A DNA stretch of 64,000 bases from contig OW387133.1 in assembly GCA_936440205.1 (NCBI GenBank), positions 66,030,374-66,094,373 on the forward strand, in the 5' to 3' direction. This document shows positions 54,401 through 57,500 of the stretch, one piece after another. This stretch comes from Lepidonotus clava. Lineage: Eukaryota > Annelida > Polychaeta > Phyllodocida > Polynoidae. Under the pieces are notes generated by a model that searched no databases, had not been told where the DNA came from, and worked only from the letters and a program-made list of their open reading frames with translations. Made by a program: the position numbers and the translations under genes. Numbering within the stretch: position 1 is the stretch's first letter; each line of letters opens with the position of its first letter.

Positions 54401-55193
54401 ATTATCCGCGACTCAGGCGAAGTTCTGACGGATCTGCCATGTTATCCCTGGATTTGGCCGAGCCACAAAGGCTCGACATGGAGAACGACACTTGTGCCCA
54501 CCAACCGAGTCCTAATCCAATCAACGAATACTTCAGATTTCTCTGGTTCCATGTGAAAGAAAAATTATTGATGGAATGGAAGTGTATTAAGGTTTCTCTT
54601 AAACATGAGACCTCTTTTTCAAAGTTCTTCAAATCGATTGTCAATTTATTTACCAAGAGTGAACTTAAAAGATTTAACTATGAGAGACAGCATATGACTA
54701 TCCGCTGCATTGTTTTATCATGAGAATGGTATCAATACGTTCCCAATTTAAATCATTAAAATGTTATAATCCCTAAATCAACCAAGAAAGAACTGTCTTC
54801 ACACAATAGTCTTGGATTGTGAGCAAATGTCTCAAAACTCGGCCTAACTTCACATTTTGGTTAGATTTAATTTTCATCCGTGGAATTCTTTAAAATATAA
54901 GTTATAAACTTGATAATGCCAGCCGCTAAAAGTTTTAATGTACCGTGAAAGTTCATCAAGGCAGACGAGAAGTAGATATTTCAAAGTCGCTAGGAGAATT
55001 TACAATGAGGGGATAATATCTAAGACATGACTTTTCCATTTGGTTGCCACCAACATCCATCAAGCTGCGTGTCCTATCTCTATGTCTTTCTGCTTGCAGG
55101 ATTGAGGAGGATGATGAGTTGGAGAGGAACGTGTCCAAACATCTGGCTGAGCGGCCGCTTACCAAGGACGACCGGGGCTGCAGCATTCAATAG
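334..55193 (+). CDS. EHBP1: ehbp1 homologue, 3' portion (8 exons, C-terminal ~281 residues)
   Basis: Joined exons 334-482, 804-909, 1107-1198, 11582-11702, 12004-12100, 30355-30428, 47248-47362 and 55100-55193 give one open frame ending in TAG. All seven introns are GT-AG and intron phases are 0,1,0,1,2,1,2. The first ~115 residues are a charged, Ser/Glu-rich linker. The next ~150 form a bMERB (DUF3585) domain with the family signatures [39 protein letters not shown] and [19 protein letters not shown]. The last residues are DDRGCSIQ, a CaaX-type ending. EHBP1 proteins link EHD membrane-remodelling ATPases and actin to Rab8/Rab10/Rab13-positive recycling endosomes. bMERB binds Rab8-family GTPases, and human EHBP1 has a CaaX motif. 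The NT-C2 and calponin-homology domains must lie upstream of base 1. The vertebrate paralogues EHBP1 and EHBP1L1 cannot be told apart here; invertebrates usually have one gene. Confidence 0.94.
483..803. other. ehbp1 intron between exons a and b
   Basis: A 321-base GT-AG intron, AT-rich, with a T/G-rich tract before the acceptor. Nothing else seen. Confidence 0.75.
804..909 (+). CDS. EHBP1: ehbp1 exon b (linker)
   Basis: Acceptor at 802-803 (ttggtgctttcag) and donor gtaggc at 910. It encodes 35 residues plus one base, [23 protein letters not shown] then [12 protein letters not shown]. Two Ser-Pro pairs sit in a basic context and could be phosphorylation sites (inference). The exon exits in phase 1 and matches the entry phase of the next exon. 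It is a short linker exon of unremarkable composition. Confidence 0.8.
1107..1198 (+). CDS. EHBP1: ehbp1 exon c (acidic serine-rich linker)
   Basis: Strong pyrimidine tract (tgttgttttttcacag) before 1107; donor gtaaat at 1199. In the inherited phase it reads [21 protein letters not shown] followed by [10 protein letters not shown], a strongly acidic, Ser-rich stretch just before the bMERB domain. It ends in phase 0. The alternative + frame opening here at 999 is not consistent with neighbouring exons. Confidence 0.85.
1199..1845. other. start of the 10.4 kb ehbp1 intron
   Basis: No gene or clear repeat. Around 1425-1490 the phrase acttccattgtt occurs twice about 50 bases apart; otherwise unremarkable. 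Confidence 0.6.
1856..2035 (+). mobile_element. tRNA-derived SINE with perfect 10-bp target-site duplication
   Basis: ATACCAAGAC is present on both sides (1846-1855 and 2036-2045). Inside are an A-box-like TAGTGGGTAAGG (1889-1900) and an exact RNA polymerase III B box GGTTCGAGTCC (1915-1925), then a unique body and a tail with ATC repeats near 2021-2033. The A-to-B spacing is shorter than in a true tRNA, so the anticodon arm is degenerate. The 3' portion recalls tRNA-derived SINEs of molluscs, but I cannot assign the family by eye. Confidence 0.85.
2046..2470. other. moderately GC-rich intron stretch
   Basis: C-rich patch (about 2065-2420) with TAATCA/CATTA-type words, then AT-rich sequence with an ATCAATTGAT palindrome just before the foldback element. 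No gene. Confidence 0.5.
2503..4342 (+). repeat. left inverted arm of the foldback element
   Basis: Reverse complement of 6783-8636, from AAATTTCTGACCAGCGATG to CTCAATTAGT-complement sequence near 4340. Diverged internal units are recognisable by CACAAATGAGACATCAAA-like words near 3281, 3608, 3859 and 3999, each followed by GTTCTAT(T/G)GGATA and a CCATGG-centred palindrome. Relative to the right arm it lacks about 25 bases near 3548. Confidence 0.9.
2622..2648 (+). promoter_or_regulatory. four AGGTCA half-sites spaced by one base (DR1 array), left arm
   Basis: AGGTCA at 2622, 2629, 2636 and 2643, each separated by one A. DR1 spacing is the preferred site of RXR heterodimers and HNF4 (established). 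A further TGACCTTG/AGGTCAAGGTCA cluster lies at about 2777-2815. Function in a repeat is unproven. Confidence 0.45.
4495..4745. repeat. ~250-base imperfect palindrome centred near 4619
   Basis: TTTGGAAAAATATGGAAAA near 4508 is mirrored by TTTTTCCATATTTTTCCAA near 4713-4732. GGCTGGATCCGGGAGTACACCC near 4562 is mirrored by GGGTGTGCTCCCCAATCCAGC near 4656, and the centre reads GGGTTAACC. This would form a long cruciform or hairpin at the middle of the element. Confidence 0.7.
5221..5256. repeat. T-run followed by G-run
   Basis: About ten T, then two long G runs broken by single bases; simple sequence, a possible G-quadruplex former. Confidence 0.7.
6783..8636 (-). repeat. right inverted arm of the foldback element
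   Basis: Mirror copy of the left arm, including the AGGTCA array at its outer end and the TAAGATGTGCC-type short repeats at its inner end. It keeps a perfect 16-bp palindrome GGTTTCCATGGAAACC near 7580 that the left arm has lost. Confidence 0.9.
8491..8517 (-). promoter_or_regulatory. four TGACCT half-sites spaced by one base (DR1 array), right arm
   Basis: TGACCT at 8491, 8498, 8505 and 8512, the mirror image of the left-arm array. It lies about 140 bases from the outer end of the arm, as on the left. Confidence 0.45.
8659..9470. other. AT-rich intron spacer
   Basis: No gene, repeat or motif cluster recognised. Confidence 0.6.
9471..10180. promoter_or_regulatory. GC-rich island with three ATCGAT sites
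   Basis: Sharp rise in GC compared with both flanks. ATCGAT occurs at 9512, 9546 and 9864 (core recognised by Onecut/Cut-type homeodomains, established) and GGCCGGCC at 9522. TGACAG words lie near 9838 and 9972. The open frames here are chance frames in GC-rich DNA. Candidate enhancer only. Confidence 0.35.
10181..11581. other. rest of the 10.4 kb intron
   Basis: Mixed to AT-rich with no repeat or gene recognised. A small GC patch lies near 11200, and the exon d acceptor tract is at the end. Confidence 0.6.
11582..11702 (+). CDS. EHBP1: ehbp1 exon d (start of bMERB domain)
   Basis: Acceptor gctctttgcag before 11582; donor gtcagt at 11703. It reads [20 protein letters not shown] then [20 protein letters not shown], the first long helix of bMERB. 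The pattern of an acidic/amphipathic helix with ID.RA..VE.ELR is shared by MICAL, MICAL-like and EHBP1 proteins. It is joined to exon c across a 10.4 kb intron in phase 0 and exits in phase 1. Confidence 0.95.
11703..12003. other. short intron between bMERB exons d and e
   Basis: 301 bases, AT-rich, GT-AG; nothing else seen. Confidence 0.8.
12004..12100 (+). CDS. EHBP1: ehbp1 exon e (bMERB core)
   Basis: Acceptor gattgttattaag before 12004; donor gtgagt at 12101. It encodes [20 protein letters not shown] then [24 protein letters not shown] is the most recognisable bMERB signature and forms part of the Rab-binding surface in solved family members. It lies only 301 bases after exon d, so d and e form a close pair. 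It exits in phase 2 into an 18.25 kb intron. Confidence 0.97.
12241..12960. promoter_or_regulatory. GC-rich island with two perfect CRE palindromes
   Basis: TGACGTCA at 12284-12291 and again at 12321-12328, 37 bases apart, plus TACGTCAC near 12499. Full CREs bind CREB/ATF dimers (established). It lies about 140 bases inside the 18 kb intron and continues GC-rich to about 12950 with CTGTCA and GACAGG words. No coding frame here resembles a protein. Confidence 0.45.
12961..14270. other. mixed then AT-rich intron spacer
   Basis: GC-rich patch at about 13240-13560 with TAATCC at 13306, then AT-rich to 14270. No gene. Confidence 0.5.
14271..14740. promoter_or_regulatory. CpG-rich island
   Basis: Dense CpG with a run of alternating GC (14474-14487), CTGTCA near 14652 and 14706, and AT-rich words (CAATTGAATTT near 14423) embedded in it. 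This GC-with-AT-core texture recurs through the intron. Confidence 0.3.
14741..15690. other. AT-rich spacer
   Basis: No gene. One CTCF-like word CGCCAGGGGGCAT at 14996-15008. Confidence 0.5.
15691..16150. promoter_or_regulatory. GC-rich island
   Basis: C-rich 15710-15860, then CpG-rich around 16060-16130 with repeated CGCCGTCGTCGCCG-like trinucleotides. No protein-like frame. Confidence 0.3.
16151..16720. promoter_or_regulatory. candidate developmental enhancer, homeodomain cores in CpG-rich DNA
   Basis: AT-rich cores sit inside strongly CpG-rich sequence. They include TAATTA at 16425, GTTAATGTCATTT near 16337, CCTTTGAAAG near 16280 (TCF/LEF-like), AATCAAATCA near 16411 and TTTGATTAGCACC near 16498. 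GCGGCCGC lies at 16456 and GGCCGGCC at 16570. Such mosaics are typical of deeply conserved non-coding elements, but conservation cannot be seen from one sequence. Confidence 0.4.
16721..17130. other. AT-rich spacer with a short tandem repeat
   Basis: ATACGGTACTTT is repeated in tandem, with a third partial copy, at about 16836-16866. Otherwise unremarkable. Confidence 0.6.
17131..17620. promoter_or_regulatory. candidate enhancer island with NRF1-like site
   Basis: TGACAG near 17145, CTAATTGGGCC near 17313, ATTAATCAATC near 17394 and CTTTGATGTAG near 17423 (TCF-like). TGCGCCTGCGCA at 17603-17614 is one base off the NRF1 palindrome. GC-rich framing throughout. Confidence 0.35.
17621..18360. 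promoter_or_regulatory. mixed stretch with a strong CTCF-like word
   Basis: CACCAGGGGGCGC at 18008-18020 is identical to the core of the vertebrate CTCF consensus. It lies in a GC-rich patch (17920-18260). The 17621-17900 part is mixed, with a GAA-rich tract near 17660. Confidence 0.4.
18361..19110. repeat. AT-rich spacer with a ~65-base direct duplication
   Basis: AAGGTCAGAAGTCACATATA...TATGAGAAATAAAACGGGCAT at about 18451-18514 recurs as a diverged copy at about 18620-18680, 169 bases on. A pyrimidine run lies near 18962-18985. Confidence 0.65.
19111..19720. promoter_or_regulatory. candidate enhancer island with overlapping GGCCGGCC and TAATCC
   Basis: TTAATCCGGCG with TAATCC at 19149, two overlapping GGCCGGCC at 19197 and 19201, and TGCCTAATGTGGGCC near 19356. 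CpG-rich to 19640. Nothing coding. Confidence 0.35.
19721..20440. other. AT-rich spacer
   Basis: No gene, repeat or motif cluster recognised. Confidence 0.6.
20441..21090. promoter_or_regulatory. GC-rich island
   Basis: Alternating CpG-rich and AT words (TGCAATGCTTATCAAAG near 20490, CAATTAGAGACAATATGG near 20680). No recognisable frame. Candidate element of the same class as its neighbours. Confidence 0.3.
21399..22060 (+). repeat. diverged minisatellite, 43-46 base period in its 3' half
   Basis: Unit resembles AGTAGTATATGGGAGTTT then AATCTGGGTCAGGAGATTAG. AGTAGTA starts at 21399, 21543, 21589, 21868, 21911, 21954 and 22000. The last four are spaced 43, 43 and 46 bases. Earlier copies are more degenerate and more widely spaced. 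Confidence 0.75.
22061..22370. other. AT-rich spacer
   Basis: Nothing recognised. Confidence 0.6.
22371..23400. promoter_or_regulatory. strongest CpG island of the window
   Basis: Very dense CpG from about 22640 to 23200 with many GCGC words, GGCCGGCC at 22652, TTTAATCCGCG with TAATCC at 22933, and CTCF-like CCAGGGGCGC (22661) and CGACAGGGGGCGGG (22708). Could be an internal promoter, a non-coding RNA start or a large enhancer. No coding frame resembles a protein. Confidence 0.4.
23401..24080. other. AT-rich spacer
   Basis: No gene or repeat recognised. Confidence 0.6.
24081..24740. promoter_or_regulatory. C-rich island
   Basis: CCCCACCTCACCCCCCCGCC-type tracts (24325-24360), CTAATCGCGCTAG near 24373, GGTAATTACCCC near 24440 (perfect GGTAATTACC palindrome) and GGCCGGCC at 24671. 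Candidate element. Confidence 0.35.
24741..25240. other. AT-rich spacer
   Basis: Nothing recognised. Confidence 0.6.
25241..26230. promoter_or_regulatory. CpG-rich island with two GGCCGGCC sites
   Basis: AT cores (GGAATTAACGGGAG near 25430, GTCAATATTGTGTTTGTCC near 25673) in CpG-rich DNA. GGCCGGCC lies at 25735 and 25870, and CTGTCA at about 25670 and 25833. The 168-residue and 138-residue frames here have no protein-like pattern. Confidence 0.35.
26231..26880. other. AT-rich spacer
   Basis: No gene; slightly GC-rich near 26740-26780. Confidence 0.55.
26881..27150. promoter_or_regulatory. small GC-rich island
   Basis: GCGGATTATGGG with GGATTA at 26933, TGACAGCGACG near 26976, CpG-rich to 27090. 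Candidate element. Confidence 0.3.
27151..27470. other. AT-rich spacer
   Basis: Nothing recognised. Confidence 0.6.
27471..28180. promoter_or_regulatory. GC-rich island
   Basis: C-rich, with CTGTCA near 27619, TGACAG near 27839 and GGATTA at 27738. No protein-like frame. Confidence 0.3.
28181..28920. other. AT-rich spacer
   Basis: Nothing recognised. Confidence 0.6.
28921..29330. promoter_or_regulatory. C-rich island
   Basis: CCCGCCCTCCCCGCCCCCC-type tract at 29040-29105 and CTGTCAGTGACACC near 29016. Candidate element or simple-sequence patch. Confidence 0.25.
29331..29820. other. AT-rich spacer
   Basis: Nothing recognised. Confidence 0.6.
29821..30354. promoter_or_regulatory. GC-rich patch, then AT-rich run-in to exon f
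   Basis: 29830-29960 is GC-rich, then composition falls until the pyrimidine-rich acceptor of exon f. No motif cluster stands out. Confidence 0.25.
30355..30428 (+). CDS. EHBP1: ehbp1 exon f (bMERB core)
   Basis: Acceptor ttttttcattttcag before 30355; donor gtgggt at 30429. A 74-base exon reading [20 protein letters not shown] then MAIE. DLERR(FY).LL..ELR..M is diagnostic of bMERB. It is isolated by introns of 18.25 kb upstream and 16.8 kb downstream. It enters in phase 2 (split Leu) and exits in phase 1. Confidence 0.96.
30641..31200. promoter_or_regulatory. GC-rich island with one perfect CRE
   Basis: CpG-rich 30900-31180 with TGACGTCA at 31045-31052 and CACGCGCC near 30996. The bases between exon f and 30640 hold nothing recognisable. 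Confidence 0.35.
31201..32070. other. mostly AT-rich spacer
   Basis: Short GC patch at 31560-31700. No gene or repeat. Confidence 0.55.
32071..32810. promoter_or_regulatory. GC-rich island
   Basis: Start of a 1.6 kb GC-rich region. TATAATCCCACCC with TAATCC at 32146 and GTTGTTTGCTTTGG near 32198 (Fox-like). No protein-like frame despite several open frames. Confidence 0.3.
32811..33130. promoter_or_regulatory. candidate enhancer core
   Basis: AT cores at close spacing: CAAATTAATTCAATTTG near 32836, GGTAATCAATCTGG near 32926, GCCGCCATTATG near 32950, GGTAATGTAATG near 33010, GCAATTTAACGC near 33065 and CCATTAATGAG at 33111. CpG-rich blocks lie between them. One of the most enhancer-like stretches in the window. 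Confidence 0.4.
33131..33710. promoter_or_regulatory. GC-rich island ending in a TAATTAAT core
   Basis: GGCCGGCC at 33291, CpG-rich 33350-33440, ending GCCACTAATTAATATAC with TAATTA at 33701. It holds a 209-residue open frame (33078-33707) without protein-like features. Confidence 0.3.
33711..34270. promoter_or_regulatory. GC-rich stretch with two CTCF-like words
   Basis: TAGAGGGCGCTGG near 33842 and TGGAGGGCGCTGG near 34210. CTGGGGACAGGTAGG at 34063-34077 is an exact 15-base copy of 12881-12895. Confidence 0.35.
34271..36120. other. spacer, AT-rich except 34490-34830
   Basis: One GC-rich patch (34490-34830) and otherwise AT-rich sequence. No gene; GGATTA at 35376. Confidence 0.5.
36121..36560. 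promoter_or_regulatory. CpG-rich island
   Basis: CpG-dense 36160-36480 with ATGACTGATGG near 36291 and GACGACGACGAGG near 36345. No protein-like frame. Confidence 0.3.
36561..37010. other. AT-rich spacer
   Basis: Nothing recognised; TAATCC at 36644. Confidence 0.6.
37011..37330. promoter_or_regulatory. candidate enhancer core
   Basis: TTTTCATTAGGCTGATCCCGG near 37056, CTAAATATTATGATTAAAG near 37113 and GACAGCTGTCA near 37170 (E-box overlapping TGACAG on both strands). The pattern of AT cores in GC-rich DNA resembles 16151-16720. Confidence 0.35.
37331..37860. promoter_or_regulatory. GC-rich island upstream of a promoter-like cluster
   Basis: CpG- and C-rich with CTGTCA near 37445. It contains a 95-residue minus-strand open frame (37905 to 37618) that starts in the promoter-like cluster described separately. 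Confidence 0.3.
37861..37990 (-). promoter_or_regulatory. promoter-like cluster: ETS, CRE/E-box, YY1-type sites
   Basis: CCGGAAGT (37870-37877) abuts ACGTCACGTG (37878-37887), and GCCATTTTGG follows at 37901-37910. On the minus strand this reads AAAATGGCGTC, the orientation usual for YY1 sites just inside transcripts, and it holds an ATG at 37905 with good context (A at -3, G at +4). These three classes together mark CpG-island promoters of housekeeping genes in animals (established). A nested minus-strand gene or antisense RNA is possible; the 95-residue frame is not recognisable. Confidence 0.4.
38001..38750. other. AT-rich spacer
   Basis: Nothing recognised. Confidence 0.6.
38751..39570. 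promoter_or_regulatory. candidate enhancer island
   Basis: Homeodomain cores in GC-rich DNA: AAGCCATTAGTCG near 38804, AAGTAATTAATTTG near 39109 (TAATTA 39111), CCCTAATCCTC with TAATCC at 39210, GAATTTAATCATATAG near 39351 and CTTAATTGATACC near 39510. Multiple CpG-rich blocks between. Confidence 0.4.
39571..40140. other. AT-rich spacer
   Basis: Nothing recognised. Confidence 0.6.
40141..40440. repeat. C-rich simple sequence and flank
   Basis: CCCACCC-type repeats from 40157 and long C runs at about 40209-40231; no gene. Confidence 0.65.
40461..41028. mobile_element. MITE-like element with TTAA flanks
   Basis: Terminal inverted repeat AGGAAAGCTTGCA at the left end and its complement TGCAAGCTTTCCT at the right end (41016-41028), each bordered by TTAA (40457-40460 and 41029-41032). 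TTAA duplications are typical of piggyBac-type elements (established), but these termini do not match the canonical piggyBac ends I know. The interior is non-coding, with repeated GGGAATCCC / GGGAATTCCC words. Confidence 0.7.
41033..41500. other. spacer with (TA)n and a small GC patch
   Basis: (TA) run at about 41141-41157. GC-rich 41330-41480 with TAATCC at 41361 and 41399. No gene. Confidence 0.5.
41501..42501. other. AT-rich spacer
   Basis: Nothing recognised; CCACC-rich patch near 42070-42120. Confidence 0.55.
42502..42708 (-). other. short coding-like fragment of unknown origin
   Basis: A 68-residue minus-strand frame reading VQLSLLHG, a Gly run encoded by a C/G homopolymer (42630-42647), then [20 protein letters not shown] and [20 protein letters not shown]. 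The part after the homopolymer has coding-like codon choice, unlike the surrounding AT-rich intron. I do not recognise a family. It may be a fragment of a retroposed or captured gene, or chance. Confidence 0.2.
42709..43850. other. AT-rich spacer with a small GC patch
   Basis: GC-richer 43260-43440; no gene or repeat recognised. Confidence 0.55.
43851..44340. promoter_or_regulatory. mixed to GC-rich stretch
   Basis: CCCCGGGGGGC near 44183 and TTAGACGCTGATTTGGCC near 44210. Candidate regulatory flank of the cluster that follows. Confidence 0.25.
44341..44520. promoter_or_regulatory. promoter-like cluster: E2F, NRF1, ETS and CRE-half sites
   Basis: Within ~55 bases: TTTGGCGC (from 44356, E2F-type), ACATGCGCA (44368-44376, NRF1-half type), ACTTCCGGT (44384-44392, ETS) and ACGTCA (44401-44406). 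GGCCGGCC lies at 44469. No exon or coding frame nearby explains it. Confidence 0.35.
44521..44920. other. AT-rich spacer
   Basis: Nothing recognised. Confidence 0.6.
44921..45260. promoter_or_regulatory. C-rich island
   Basis: C-rich ends around a GGCGTGAATTATTAACCGGC core near 45034. Candidate element. Confidence 0.3.
45261..45540. other. AT-rich spacer
   Basis: Nothing recognised. Confidence 0.6.
45541..45960. repeat. GC-rich stretch with trinucleotide-type simple repeats
   Basis: (GGA)n at 45638-45654 and an imperfect CACCGC/CCACCA repeat at about 45777-45852; GGGGATTAGTGG at 45860. Open frames on both strands are products of the repeat. Confidence 0.6.
45961..46490. other. AT-rich spacer
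   Basis: Nothing recognised. Confidence 0.6.
46491..47000. promoter_or_regulatory. GC-rich island with G-run and CTCF-like word
   Basis: G-run near 46600-46616 and CCAGGGGGCGGCAG at 46891-46904. The 192-residue minus-strand frame here is low-complexity and not protein-like. 47001-47247 is AT-rich and leads into exon g. Confidence 0.35.
47248..47362 (+). CDS. EHBP1: ehbp1 exon g (bMERB, second half)
   Basis: Acceptor tgttctctcgttgacag before 47248; donor gtaagt at 47363. It reads [20 protein letters not shown] then [18 protein letters not shown]. The LL.ELV.IVN.RDELV motif is the conserved last third of bMERB that completes the helical hairpin. Phase 1 in, phase 2 out. Confidence 0.97.
47455..47753. 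mobile_element. hAT-like MITE, ~300 bases
   Basis: Ends CTGTGTTGGACACTAAC (left) and, in complement, CAGTGTTTGCCATTAAC (right): 17-base inverted repeats with four mismatches and a CAGTG-type start like hAT elements. AACATA directly flanks both sides (47449-47454 and 47754-47759). That is shorter than the 8 bp expected for hAT, so one end may have drifted. The interior has GGCCAAC / GGCCCTGAC words and no coding frame. Confidence 0.7.
47754..48786. other. spacer with a moderately GC-rich middle
   Basis: AT-rich to 48050, GC-richer 48060-48530 with no motif cluster, then AT-rich. No gene. Confidence 0.5.
48787..49066. mobile_element. hairpin-forming MITE built on a 12-base simple repeat
   Basis: Ends TCAAGCCCCATACCCACTAG (left) and, in complement, TGAAGCGCCGTACCCACTGG (right). 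Between them are TACTCGTCGGCG / TACTCGTCGGCA repeats followed by their own reverse complement. GGCATACTCGTCGG folds on CCGATGAGTATGCC near 48850-48877, and a second perfect 22-base stem lies near 48898-48963. No clear target-site duplication. Open frames on both strands (repeating Tyr-Ser-Ser-Ala or Asp-Glu-Tyr-Ala) are by-products. Confidence 0.75.
49067..49700. other. mixed spacer
   Basis: Nothing recognised. Confidence 0.55.
49701..50960. promoter_or_regulatory. long GC-rich island
   Basis: GC-rich 50080-50960 with a G-run near 50136-50144 and mixed sequence before it. Several overlapping open frames on both strands, none protein-like. Confidence 0.3.
50961..52370. other. AT-rich spacer with weak coding-like frames
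   Basis: TAATCC at 50983. Minus-strand frames at 51681-52073 (130 residues) and 52165-52371 (68 residues) have no recognisable domain. Confidence 0.45.
52371..53350. promoter_or_regulatory. GC-rich island containing the window's longest open frame
   Basis: GGCCGGCC at 52973, CGCTAATCCCAAATG with TAATCC at 53194, and GCGGCCGC at 53228. A 284-residue + frame spans 52371-53225. It shows no domain or repeat, overlaps other long frames in most frames, and is probably chance in GC-rich DNA. Confidence 0.35.
53351..53998. other. mixed spacer
   Basis: GC-rich patch 53570-53760; no gene recognised. Confidence 0.5.
53999..54307 (-). other. 102-residue coding-like frame, unrecognised
   Basis: Minus strand, starting [20 protein letters not shown] and ending [21 protein letters not shown]. 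Base composition and codon choice look coding-like (mixed third positions, few rare codons), unlike neighbouring chance frames. A pyrimidine-rich TTTTTATTTTGCAG inside it could be a splice acceptor, so only the part from about 54222 down may be exonic. No family recognised; it might be a captured gene fragment or chance. Confidence 0.22.
54308..55099. other. GC-rich patch then AT-rich run-in to the last exon
   Basis: 54310-54500 is GC-rich with TAATCC at 54513. The rest is AT-rich up to the exon h acceptor. Confidence 0.5.
55100..55193 (+). CDS. EHBP1: ehbp1 exon h (C terminus with CaaX-type ending)
   Basis: Acceptor ctttctgcttgcag before 55100; stop TAG at 55191-55193. It reads [20 protein letters not shown] then [11 protein letters not shown]. 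The acidic EEDDELER segment closes bMERB. Cys-Ser-Ile-Gln at the very end fits a CaaX box, and a terminal Gln favours farnesylation over geranylgeranylation (known enzyme preference; modification inferred). Human EHBP1 also has a C-terminal CaaX needed for endosomal localisation, so the ending supports both the family call and the frame. Confidence 0.95.
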
Positions 55194-55429
55194 AAGGAGC
55201 AGCTCGCGCCCTGGTCCAGTGAGCAGCTGACGGCGAGTGGACCAACTCACGCCCACCTCACCCCCCGCCCGCCCGCTTGGCAGGCTCCACCCAAGTCCAC
55301 ATGATGCTAAAACCCAGCAGTCTCAGTGGGATAAGGAGGCACACTTATCTCCCCACACTGCGACTTCTAGACACACACGATGAACACTTTGTCAACCAAA
55401 ACTTCATTCTACTCAATTTAATAAAGACT

Positions 55430-55435
55430 GTCTCC
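55430..55435 (+). terminator. candidate polyadenylation signal (proximal)
   Basis: Canonical AATAAA 237 bases after the ehbp1 stop, in an AT-rich context. It is the first canonical signal downstream of the stop. Confidence 0.45.
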
Positions 55436-56807
55436 TGTATGGATGGATGCATTATATCATTGATAGAATATATCAAGTTGTAATCCAATGAGATATTGGT
55501 ATGGTCTCACTGAGGATTGTTTAACCAGAGGAGTTGGACAAGGACGAACAAGGAAGACTTACATTGCAAGCAGGACCTGGGCCTTTCGGCCGTTAACAAG
55601 TTCTAAGCTTGCAATTCCGTGTGCGTGTGATAATGTCACCGGTAACAGCAACTAAGACTGTGTTGTAGAGAAACATGTGAATCACATTTAAACTATTTGG
55701 TTTCCAGTTGTGTGTGTGTCTATAAAACTTGATGATGTGTAAATGGCAAAATTACTAAATGTAACCTCATAGACCATGTTGTTGAATACGACCTGTTAAA
55801 TCTGATATTTGTCAGTCACAGTGGTTCACATGTAACATCGACGCTGTACTCTAGTGTACACTTAAAGGGTGGGAAGAAAGAGCGGTACACGATGATATGA
55901 TGATATTGTGGCGGGCACACATACAGTTCTGGAGATAGACGCACACCAAAAGTGTGTTGAGGGGAATTGTCCTATGGACTGAACACACTGGATGGTCTAT
56001 TTTGATACACCATAGTGATGTCGTCTAGGCCCTGTATTTCTCTACCAAACCCAACATGTTGTGAGTGAGGAACTAGCTGTCGTCACAGCCTCTCCGTTAG
56101 CCTACGTCTCCCTTGTACATCATCGAGTATCGTATCTCTAGTCATAGCACGAGGCCAAAGAGAGGGCTGTACCAAACCACGGACGGGGACTCACATCAGA
56201 AGGGCCATGCCCACCTGTCACGACCAGGTAGACAACCCCATCAGGTGTTATGGACAAGTTTGTGTGATACTCAATAGTGTAGGTCAAGACAGAAATAACT
56301 ATGTATACGTCTTATATAACAGAAGGAAGCTGAACCCTCGCTGGGTGACATGAACATGTTCACCTGGACTGATTGACCTTTTATATGTCGACCTTTAAAC
56401 AGGAGAATGAGATTAACTATGGAAAATACGCACGGCCAACTGAGTCGCATTGACGGAAAAAAAGGACTCTCTGAAATCGTCAATTGGTCCCAAACACGAA
56501 AGCAATCGTTACTAACTAATAATGAACTAACTGGTATTAAATATTAACTAGTCATCGATCAAGCCATGTAAGAGGCCAGTCCTACTGGCAGGTATTGGTT
56601 TGACCGAGTCAAGGTCTTCACATGTTCTGTAGAATTGAGAAGAAAATGTACAGTGTATTTTTACATGCTATATGTTGTGATGTGTATAGATGTGTAGTCT
56701 CTTCAGATATCATGTGATCCATAACTTTAACTGGACATCAAAAGTTCTCAACGGTCCACAGACATGCATTAATGAAAAAAATACATATTATATATATGTA
56801 ACCCAAA

Positions 56808-56813
56808 AATAAA
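56808..56813 (+). terminator. candidate polyadenylation signal (distal)
   Basis: Canonical AATAAA in an A-rich stretch about 1.6 kb after the stop. It could serve a longer 3' UTR. Confidence 0.35.
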
Positions 56814-56830
56814 AATAGCAATGAAAATAG

Positions 56831-57500
56831 CATGTTTACTAATTTATGTGTCTAGGATTTGTGCCATTGTGAAGACAATTTGGTCTGATTATTGAGACTT
56901 AATTATCAAAGAAACACTGTTTATGTATCCAGGTACACTCGGGGGTCAGAGGAGGTCCATTGTAAGAGTTGGCCTGGGCAAGCTTCGGTTCGGTTGTCCT
57001 TCGACAAGACAAACAAGAATTGCTGATAATAGACCAAAGTATTCCTACGTGTCATGTTCTCAAATACGAATGTCATGATTTAGATAAACAGTCCATAACT
57101 GCAGAAAATGGTTTCCAAACCTTAAGTACCAATGTTAACCATCTGATGAAGTCTGAAACGTATTCCACTCAGAATTGTATGCGTTCATTCCAAAAACGCA
57201 CAGAAAATTGAACCGGACAAGCTACAGATCTAATGTAATGAAACAGCGTAGGAGCCAACTTCGTAGCACCTCATCTGACATTCGGCTGCTATAATATCAT
57301 GGCTTAATTTCTAATAGTCATTGGTCCATTTCAATATTACTTGCTCATCGGATACCAGAACTTATATTGGTAGAAGGGAAAAACAATATCATTCAGAATA
57401 CATAATCAGTAAGTCGGTCTGTGTTTGTGGAATGGATAATACTCGTGTTTTGTCCTCTTTTCTTTCAGCTGCCACTAAGCATCACGAAAGATGCGATATT
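56831..57500. other. AT-rich sequence downstream of ehbp1
   Basis: No gene. A good acceptor-like pyrimidine tract precedes CAG at about 57471, but no partner exon is in phase. Confidence 0.5.

Larger units (their letters stand above)
55194..56830 (+). other. ehbp1 3' untranslated region (extent uncertain)
   Basis: Sequence after the stop codon, mixed in composition and without long coding frames. AATAAA hexamers occur at 55430-55435 and 56808-56813, so the transcript probably ends shortly after one of them; alternative ends are possible. The 55.2 kb end is GC-rich, the rest AT-richer. Without transcript data the 3' limit is a guess. Confidence 0.5.
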
